From assembly GCA_035541895.1 (NCBI GenBank), contig DATKMK010000083.1, positions 1-20,380 of the forward strand: DNA of 20,380 nucleotides. The letters run 5' to 3'. Positions 15,149 through 20,380 of the stretch are shown here, piece by piece. The notes under the pieces are model-generated. The model had not been told where the DNA came from. It saw only the letters and a list, made by a program, of their open reading frames with translations, and did no database searches. Position 1 is the first letter of the stretch. Each line of letters opens with the position of its first letter. Source of the DNA: DATKMK01 sp035541895 (GTDB lineage: Bacteria; Desulfobacterota; Binatia; HRBIN30; JACQVA1). Position numbers and translations under genes: made by a program.

Positions 15149-15580
15149 TCACGCTCCCCTTTCGCGGTCCCGCTTCGGCTCCAGACGTGCGGTCTCGGCT
15201 ATGCACTGCAAGAGAGCTTGAGTCGTACACGCGTTGGTGAGGTCGAAGTTGGCGTCGTCATAGGTGCGAAAGAACAACTCGGTCAGCTGGCCGCCGAGGC
15301 AGCCGCGATCCACCTCCTGCTCGACCCGCCTGGTCGCCGCCGCGATGTGCGCATCGCGGGCCGACGTGTCGCACGGCAGACCGGTCAGTTGCCGCCCAAA
15401 GCAGTTGTGGTGCGCAGCGATGACTCGCCGCAGACAATCGTCCTCGGCCCGATGTAACGTCCGGAGGCATTGCAGCGTCGGCTTGGAGAACGGCCCCCAG
15501 AGCGCGATGACGGGAGGCTGTAACTGGTGTGCCCCCCGCAGGCAAAGGGTCGCGACGGTCGGGATCACCGCCGCGACCAT
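15149..15580 (-). CDS. Cysteine-rich hypothetical protein, possibly exported
   Basis: Unrecognised. The protein is 143 residues from ATG 15580. This start is chosen because the frame upstream of it loses protein-like composition and becomes Arg/Ser-rich. The first 20 residues (MVAAVIPTVATLCLRGAHQL) could be a weak signal peptide. The rest is predicted helical with eight cysteines, at 13, 38, 49, 60, 70, 94, 118 and 126. Those at 38, 49 and 60 are exactly 11 apart, which would put them on one side of helices. No ribosome binding site is convincing. The gene lies between the YceI-family gene and the start of the metal locus, all on the same strand. Disulfide-bonded or metal-binding helices are possible, but no function can be assigned. 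Confidence 0.5.
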   Translation of the reverse strand: MVAAVIPTVATLCLRGAHQLQPPVIALWGPFSKPTLQCLRTLHRAEDDCLRRVIAAHHNCFGRQLTGLPCDTSARDAHIAAATRRVEQEVDRGCLGGQLTELFFRTYDDANFDLTNACTTQALLQCIAETARLEPKRDRERGA

Positions 15581-15755
15581 CAAGGGTGCATGCCTGATCA
15601 CACACTTGCGCAGTCGCCGATGTTGTCCGTGCGCACACGATTGGCTGAGTGAACCCTGCCGGGAGTCGCACTCTTCTTCGCGTCGATTGCAAGTACTGCC
15701 GTATCTGCTCTTCCGACCATCCCCGCTGCCGGAAGTCTCGCTAGAGTACGCTGAC

Positions 15756-16292
15756 CTACTGCCCCGCCGTCGCCGGCGGGACGATGACCTCGACGAACAC
15801 TTGGACTTCGTCGTCGATGCGGAGCGGGTTGAGAAAACTGCCCATGCCGCCAATCTCGAAGTCGCTGCGCTTCAAGACGACCTCGCCGGCCACCTCGCGT
15901 GCGGCGCGGTCGACAATCACGAACTGCATCGGGAACGTGCGCGAAATGCCGTGGAGATCGAGATCGACGTCGACTGAGAAATGTTGCGGGTCGGCGAACG
16001 CCACAGCGTGGAGCTTCGCGATCGCGGTCGGGTAACGCACCACATCGAGAAAGTCGGGGCTCATCAAGTGCCGATCACGCACCGAGTTGCCGGTCTCCAA
16101 ACTGGCGAGATCGACACGCACGTCCACCTCGCTGCGCTCGGGATGATCGTCGTCGATGACGGCGCGCGTGATCTGCCATCTCGTGAACTCGCCTTCCGAG
16201 TCGCCGAGCGGTATGTGCCCGCGAAAGCGGATGGAGCCTAGCCCGCCGGCCGCAAGCAGCGGTGCGGGGACGCTCCAGAGCAGCACGCCCAC
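15756..16292 (-). CDS. YceI-family periplasmic lipid-binding-like protein (start uncertain)
   Basis: From GTG 16292 the protein is 178 residues. YceI proteins form a small beta-barrel lipocalin-like fold that binds polyisoprenoid-type lipids. The family pattern is clear: SIRFRGHIPLGDSEGEF, a central SEVDVRVDLASLETGNSVRDRHLMSPDFLDVVRYPTA region, DLDLHGISRTFP, and KRSDFEIGGMGSFLNPLRIDDEVQV. The hydrophobic leader VGVLLWSVPAPLLAAGG follows the GTG, but an ideal signal peptide would include the RVRRGLG just upstream, where no ATG/GTG/TTG is in frame. The true start may therefore lie further up, or a frame error may be present. An internally deleted remnant of a second copy is at 3470-3548. Confidence 0.75.
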   Translation of the reverse strand: MGVLLWSVPAPLLAAGGLGSIRFRGHIPLGDSEGEFTRWQITRAVIDDDHPERSEVDVRVDLASLETGNSVRDRHLMSPDFLDVVRYPTAIAKLHAVAFADPQHFSVDVDLDLHGISRTFPMQFVIVDRAAREVAGEVVLKRSDFEIGGMGSFLNPLRIDDEVQVFVEVIVPPATAGQ

Positions 16293-16600
16293 GGTGAACG
16301 CAGCAAGACAGAAGTCGGGGCCGAGCCCCCTTCTTACTCGAACAGCCGCCGGTTCATCGGATGTCCCGAGACCTCTCCTCGTTGCAAGCTCCGTTCGTAA
16401 CCTCCCCGCTTCGGATGTTTGTGAATCGACGCGACGGCTTCTGCCGCCAGGAACTTGGCCACATTGCGCGTTCCCGAAACGAGCGCTTTGTAGTCGCCGC
16501 GCGGCGCGGAGACCATGCGACAAATTGACGCAGCGGTGGCTGGGGATCCTATCGAGTCGCGCCGAGCAATTGCGAGCGTCTTCTGATAGCCTTCATCAAC
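16293..16600. other. Divergent intergenic region between the yceI-family and regB-like genes
   Basis: About 308 bases with no gene I can support. On the minus strand a 7-codon reading frame (MNRRLFE, 16357-16334) ends just before AAGAAGGGGG and a GGGGC-CGA-GCCCC hairpin (16317-16329). A minus-strand frame of 93 codons (16334-16615) spans most of the region but resembles nothing I know and lacks a ribosome site. The region should hold the promoters of both divergent genes. I found no clear -35/-10 pair. Confidence 0.4.
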
Positions 16601-17890
16601 GTGGACGACGCACACGCCACGAATTTCTCCTGGTTGCTGAAACTGCGATGGGGCGCGGCCGGCGGTCAGCTCGCGCTGATCTTGATCGTGCGCAGGGCGC
16701 TGGGCATCGCGATTCCGCTCGCGTGGGTGGTGCCGATCATCGGCGTTGAGGTCGGCACCAACGTCGCGGCGTGGTGGTGGTCACGCGGACGATCCCAGGT
16801 GCCCGAGTTGGCGCTAACGGCAGTGATGGCACTTGACGTGGTGCTGCTGACCGCGCTGCTCTCGCTCACGGGCGGCCCGTTCAACCCGTTCAACTTTCTG
16901 TATCTCGTCCACATCGCGCTCGCCGCGGTGGTGTTGCGACCCCGCTGGGCCTGGAGTTTGACGTTCATGGCGGTCGCGTGTTGCGCCGCGCTGTTCTACG
17001 GCCACTCTGGCGACCACGTGCACAGCGGCGACATTCGCTTGCATCTGGAAGGGATGTGGGTGGCGTTCGGCGTCGCGGCGCTGTTCATCATGTATTTCGT
17101 CCAGCGGGTCACGCGAGCGCTGGCCGCGCGCGACGCCGAGCTTGCCGCCGTACGCGATCGCACCGCGCGCCAGGACAAGCTCGCGTCGCTGGCGGCGCTG
17201 GCGGCGGGCGCGGCGCACGAGCTGTCCACACCGTTGTCGACCATCGCAGTGGTCGCGAAGGAATTGGAACGCCAACTGACCGGGGTCGAAAACGGAGGGG
17301 CAGCCGCAGCCGACGCGGGGATCATTCGCCGTCAGGTCGAGCGGTGTCGAGAGATCCTCACGCAGTTGGCCGCGGACGCGGGCGAGAGCGCGGGTGAGGC
17401 GCTGACGGTTCTGACTGTTCGCGACTTGATCGACGCGGCGCTCGCGTCGGCGCCCGAGCGCGATCGAGTACACTTGTACGTGGAGCCCGACGCTGCGGCG
17501 CAACGCGTGACGGTCCCGGTGCGCGCGGTTGTGCGAGCGATCCAGGCGGTGCTCGACAACGCTCGTCAGGCGGCGGCGCCGCCGTCGCCGATCACGGTCG
17601 ACGTCGCGGCGGACGGCGCCGAGTGCCGGATCGCCGTGAGCGACCGCGGCCTCGGCATGAGCGACGAGCAGCTCCGCCAGGCGGGCGAGCCGTTTTTCAC
17701 CACACGTGCGCCCGGCAAAGGTATGGGGCTGGGGCTCTTCCTAACTCGCACGTTGCTCGATCGACTCGGCGGACGCTTCGAGCTGACGTCGACGCGCGGC
17801 GTTGGTTCGGTGGCGACGCTCCACGTGCCGCTCACCGAGCCTGCGGCACTTCGCCGCATTGCCATCGCGGCGACGGTTGATGCAGCGTGA
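16601..17890 (+). CDS. regB: RegB/PrrB-type redox-sensing histidine kinase
   Basis: The protein is 429 residues from GTG 16601; no good ribosome site is seen. The N terminus matches RegB layout (WLLKLRWGAAGGQ), followed by six membrane helices to about residue 170. The periplasmic-side loop GGPFNPF (91-97) matches the quinone-sensing GGxxNPF motif of RegB. The dimerisation/H-box is AAGAAHELSTPLSTI with phospho-accepting H206. C249 in QVERCREIL sits where RegB has its redox-active cysteine. The ATP-binding part has N320, the DRGLGM box (348-353) and GMGLGLF (374-380). RegB kinases sense quinone pool or oxygen state and phosphorylate RegA. The response regulator follows within 7 bases, so the pair is one operon. 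Confidence 0.9.
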   Translation: MDDAHATNFSWLLKLRWGAAGGQLALILIVRRALGIAIPLAWVVPIIGVEVGTNVAAWWWSRGRSQVPELALTAVMALDVVLLTALLSLTGGPFNPFNFLYLVHIALAAVVLRPRWAWSLTFMAVACCAALFYGHSGDHVHSGDIRLHLEGMWVAFGVAALFIMYFVQRVTRALAARDAELAAVRDRTARQDKLASLAALAAGAAHELSTPLSTIAVVAKELERQLTGVENGGAAAADAGIIRRQVERCREILTQLAADAGESAGEALTVLTVRDLIDAALASAPERDRVHLYVEPDAAAQRVTVPVRAVVRAIQAVLDNARQAAAPPSPITVDVAADGAECRIAVSDRGLGMSDEQLRQAGEPFFTTRAPGKGMGLGLFLTRTLLDRLGGRFELTSTRGVGSVATLHVPLTEPAALRRIAIAATVDAA

Positions 17891-17897
17891 CCCGGTG

Positions 17898-18470
17898 ATG
17901 CAGAACTCGAACGTAGTCCAACCCGGCGTGCCCAAGCACGCGTCGATTCTCGTCGTCGACGACGACGAGCTGTTTCGCGAGCGCTTGGCGCGGGCGTTGC
18001 GCGACCGTGGATACGAGGTCACGACCGCCGCCGGATTTGACGAGGCGCTGAGTGCCTGCGAAGCCGAGTCCCCCGAATACGCCGTGATCGACTTGCGCAT
18101 GCCCGGGCGTTCCGGGATGGAGCTGGTCCAGGAACTCAAGCGCATCGACCCGTCCACCAAGATCGTCGTCTTGACCGGTTACGGCAGCATCGCCACGGCG
18201 ATCGAAGCGATTCGCCTCGGCGCCACCTACTACGTGCACAAGCCGGCGGATGCCGACGACGTGCTGGCTGCCTTCGCGCGCGGCGAGTCCCCACCGCTGG
18301 AGCCGCCGCCCACGGACTATCGCGCCCCGTCTCTCGCCCGGGCGGAATGGGAACACATCAGCCGAGTGCTCTCGGACTGCGGGGGCAACGTCTCCGAAGC
18401 GGCACGTCGCCTTGGGATTCATCGCCGCTCGCTACAGCGGAAGTTGCAAAAATATCCCCCGGTCAATTGA
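17898..18470 (+). CDS. regA: RegA/PrrA-type response regulator with Fis-type HTH
   Basis: The protein is 190 residues from ATG 17898; an ATG at 17880 overlapping the kinase stop is equally possible. The receiver domain has the acidic pocket VVDDDE (19-24), phospho-acceptor D65 in YAVIDLRMPGRSG, T in VVLTGYGS and K in YVHKPAD. A proline linker (EPPPTDYRAP) precedes a C-terminal Fis-type helix-turn-helix, WEHISRVLSDCGGNVSEAARRLGIHRRSLQRKL. This closely follows RegA/PrrA/ActR. Such regulators control respiration, carbon and nitrogen fixation and cytochrome genes in response to redox state. The convergent MbnP-MbnH pair and nearby cytochrome genes are possible targets, but this is inference. Confidence 0.92.
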   Translation: MQNSNVVQPGVPKHASILVVDDDELFRERLARALRDRGYEVTTAAGFDEALSACEAESPEYAVIDLRMPGRSGMELVQELKRIDPSTKIVVLTGYGSIATAIEAIRLGATYYVHKPADADDVLAAFARGESPPLEPPPTDYRAPSLARAEWEHISRVLSDCGGNVSEAARRLGIHRRSLQRKLQKYPPVN

Positions 18471-18481
18471 CGACGCAGGAC

Positions 18482-19714
18482 TCAGTCGCCAACGCGTTCG
18501 GGATCGGCGAGGCGCGGATTTTCGATGAGCGTGTAGTCGGTGAGCGAGTCGAAGAAAGCGAGCAGGTCCTCGATCTCATCTTCGGTCGGGTCGAAGCCTC
18601 TGATCAGGCCCGACTTGTACGGATTGAGTCGGCCGTCTCCGGCGTAGGGGCCTGACTCGATCAGGCGTCCGCCCCTGGCGTAGTGCAAGATGACGTCACG
18701 CAGGGTCGGAATGCTGCCGTCGTGCATGTACGGCGCCGTCAGCGCGACGTTGCGCAGTCCTTGTGGGCGGAAGCTGCCACGGTCGCGAAGATCCTGGGTG
18801 ACCTCGAACAGCCCCTGATTCCCCGCCGGATAGCTGCCGTCGCCACCGATGTTGTACAGCCCGTTGTTGAAGAAGGGATAGGTGATCGTGTCGGGCGTCG
18901 TCCGTGCGTCTTTGTAGGAGATCGAGAAGTTGATGCCGCTGTGACAATGGAAGCATTCGAACTTTTCGGAATTGAACAACTGCAGACCGCGCACCTGTTG
19001 CGGCGTCAGGGCGGTTCGATCTCCGAGGTAGTAGCGATCGTAGGCGCTGTCGCCGGAGATGATGCTGCGGCAGAAGCTCGCCAGGGCGAAGACGATCTTG
19101 GCGATGGTGACCCCCGAGCTGCTCTCCGGAAACGCCGCGGCGAACCGACCCCGATAGTCTCCGTCGGCATCGAAGCGTCCCAAGACAATGTCACGGTTGG
19201 CGTCGAGCACGCCGAGCTCGATCGGGTTATCGGATTCGATCGGCACGCGGATCTGATCCTCGAGTTCCAAAAGCGCATTGTTGCCCCAAGTCAGGGTCGC
19301 TGAATACGCCGCGTTGGCGAGGCCTTGACTGTTGCGTGGATGGACCTCTCCGGTGGAGCCAATCGCCGTGACCCTGCCGTCGGAGAACGCCAGCTCTTGA
19401 ATGTGGCAGGAGCTGCACGATTGTGTCTGGTTGCCGGACAAGCGCTGGTCGTAAAACAACCGCCGGCCAAGCTCGATCTTTGCGGCCGAGATCGGGTTGT
19501 AGGCGGGAATCGCCGGCACGGCCAGATGGCTCGGCAGGTGAAGGAGTTCACGCACCGATTGCGACACCGACGTCTCCGCTTGGGCGGACCCGCCCGATCC
19601 GCCACCGCACGCCACGAGCGATAGCGCACCGAGCATCGCCAACGACACGGCCTGCCGGCTCACAACACGACGTCGACGATGACGTTGTGGGGATGACGGG
19701 TCGATCGGGGTCAC
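18482..19714 (-). CDS. mbnH: MbnH-like di-haem enzyme (MauG / cytochrome c peroxidase family)
   Basis: The protein is 410 residues from GTG 19714, which overlaps the MbnP stop as GTGA. A basic N terminus and hydrophobic stretch end at LSLVAC, a lipobox placing the lipid on C36. Two c-haem sites are present, CSSCH (100-104) and CFHCH (254-258). Conserved MauG/peroxidase features include LGRRLFYDQRLSGNQTQSC, FRPQGLRNVALTAPYMHDG and a terminal FDPTEDEIEDLLAFFDSL. Known MbnH uses two haems to oxidise a tryptophan of its partner MbnP to kynurenine. A generic cytochrome c peroxidase is the alternative, but the directly linked MbnP gene favours MbnH. Its stop lies 11 bases from the convergent regA stop. 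Confidence 0.87.
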   Translation of the reverse strand: MTPIDPSSPQRHRRRRVVSRQAVSLAMLGALSLVACGGGSGGSAQAETSVSQSVRELLHLPSHLAVPAIPAYNPISAAKIELGRRLFYDQRLSGNQTQSCSSCHIQELAFSDGRVTAIGSTGEVHPRNSQGLANAAYSATLTWGNNALLELEDQIRVPIESDNPIELGVLDANRDIVLGRFDADGDYRGRFAAAFPESSSGVTIAKIVFALASFCRSIISGDSAYDRYYLGDRTALTPQQVRGLQLFNSEKFECFHCHSGINFSISYKDARTTPDTITYPFFNNGLYNIGGDGSYPAGNQGLFEVTQDLRDRGSFRPQGLRNVALTAPYMHDGSIPTLRDVILHYARGGRLIESGPYAGDGRLNPYKSGLIRGFDPTEDEIEDLLAFFDSLTDYTLIENPRLADPERVGD

Positions 19715-20380
19715 CGAACTTTGAACACGTGATTCAGGGCGGCGGTGGCGGCACCGGTCTGCTGGTTGATGCCCAGGTTGGTGAAGATCGTCGCACAGTC
19801 AGGTTGTTGTGAACTGGAATGGCACTCAACCCCGGGAACCGGCGGTGCGTCCTGTGGCGTGACCTGAAAGTCGAGATGGGCCAGCAGCTCGCGCACGTCG
19901 ACGGCAACAACGTTCTTGGCCGGGTCGAACGAGGTCAACGCAACCGCCGCCGCATTCGGCTTGCCGCAGGCGTCGCGATCCGTGAGCGCCTTCGTGCCGT
20001 CGCCGCCGCAGTCGTTGCTGCCCACGTGCACGTATCCCTCGCCGGGCGCGCCGCTGCCGTCGGCGACCACGAAGTTCATCACTAAGAACCGATAGGCGAA
20101 CCCCCACGACCAGTGCATCTCCGCCAACGGCGATGGCGCATCTTCCGCCGTATGATTGGCGATGATGGTTTTCATCAGCCGCTGAGGAATGCCGACGTCG
20201 AATCGGACTCCCCGGATGTCTTTGGCGGCGACCGTGCCAGTGATCACCGTGTTCGTCCGCGCCGTCCCTTCGGCATACGTGACACCGCCGGTGCACGCGC
20301 CCGCGGCGGTGCTGGTGAAGTCGATCAGCGCGACGCTGCCGTTCTGGTCGTTGTACTGAAACGGGTTGTCATCCAGTTTG
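19711..20380 (-). CDS. mbnP: MbnP-family copper-binding protein (5' end outside window)
   Basis: The visible 222 residues run from the window edge to TGA at 19711. The frame stays open from 20379; the first start-like codon inside, GTG 20247, lies in mid-domain and is not the true start. Family features are KLDDNPFQYNDQ, VALIDFTSTAAGACTGG, VRFDVGIPQRLM, the tryptophan-rich MHWSWGFAYRFLV, and cysteines in GACTGG, NDCGGD, DACGKP, VECHSS and PDCATIF, the four-Cys metallo-mystery-pair pattern. MbnP binds Cu(I) after its MbnH partner converts a tryptophan to kynurenine. The N-terminal signal peptide is off the window. No methanobactin precursor or biosynthesis gene is visible, so it is likely one of the many MbnPH pairs outside methanobactin clusters. 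Confidence 0.88.
   Translation of the reverse strand, partial: KLDDNPFQYNDQNGSVALIDFTSTAAGACTGGVTYAEGTARTNTVITGTVAAKDIRGVRFDVGIPQRLMKTIIANHTAEDAPSPLAEMHWSWGFAYRFLVMNFVVADGSGAPGEGYVHVGSNDCGGDGTKALTDRDACGKPNAAAVALTSFDPAKNVVAVDVRELLAHLDFQVTPQDAPPVPGVECHSSSQQPDCATIFTNLGINQQTGAATAALNHVFKVR

Noticed and set aside
16334..16615. 93-codon minus-strand frame between the yceI-family and regB-like genes
   Set aside because: No ribosome site, no recognisable domain, and overlap with the kinase start. Kept only as a note in the intergenic entry.

Overview
The window is GC-rich bacterial DNA of dense, mostly operonic genes for metal and redox handling. It has no rRNA, tRNA, CRISPR array, IS element or phage gene that I can see. 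The cell is Gram-negative: there is an outer-membrane receptor, a TonB-ExbB-ExbD motor, periplasmic c-type haem proteins and a Tat-exported copper store. A paired C-terminal EF-hand tail (key residues DGDGKVTVDEL, then DPNDDQRVSVDEL) on a secreted cytochrome recalls Candidatus Binatota / deltaproteobacteria-like genomes. That placement is an inference from memory, not a search result.

Left part (1-3.65 kb, + strand). The last 46 codons of an outer-membrane beta-barrel gene are followed by a 1068-residue secreted protein: a beta-propeller, a di-haem cytochrome c peroxidase-like region, thrombospondin type-3 calcium repeats and EF-hands. Behind it lies a 184-bp scar made of two gene tails: a minus-strand YceI-family remnant (3470-3548) fused at a 6-bp microhomology to a plus-strand remnant (3543-3653) homologous to the barrel tail at position 1.

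Centre (3.7-14.9 kb, all minus strand, transcribed right to left). One long metal-trafficking locus reads: small CxxC/His secreted protein, TonB-dependent receptor, ZIP transporter, a DUF318/SO_0444-type metal permease fused to an HflK-like SPFH domain, HflC, a second HflK-like protein, a MerC-family membrane protein, ExbB, ExbD, TonB, a short CDF transporter and a Csp1-like copper storage protein. Many junctions are 4-base ATGA/GTGA overlaps, so the genes are probably co-translated. A good sigma70-like promoter lies directly upstream of the first gene. The parts suggest metal taken across the outer membrane by the receptor and its dedicated TonB motor, moved across the inner membrane by ZIP, permease, MerC-like and CDF proteins, and buffered by the copper store. 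The SPFH proteins would form a membrane assembly around the permease. Zinc and copper are both plausible substrates.

Right part (15.1-20.4 kb). A cysteine-rich hypothetical protein and a YceI-family periplasmic protein (both minus) precede a RegB/RegA-type redox two-component system (plus). The kinase keeps the quinone-site-like loop and the candidate redox cysteine. Convergent to it is an MbnP-MbnH pair (minus, GTGA overlap; MbnP runs off the window). MbnH is a MauG-like di-haem enzyme known to modify its copper-binding partner MbnP.

The most unusual item is the permease-SPFH fusion coupled to HflC, HflK-like and MerC-like genes. I read it as a candidate SPFH-organised metal-transport complex.
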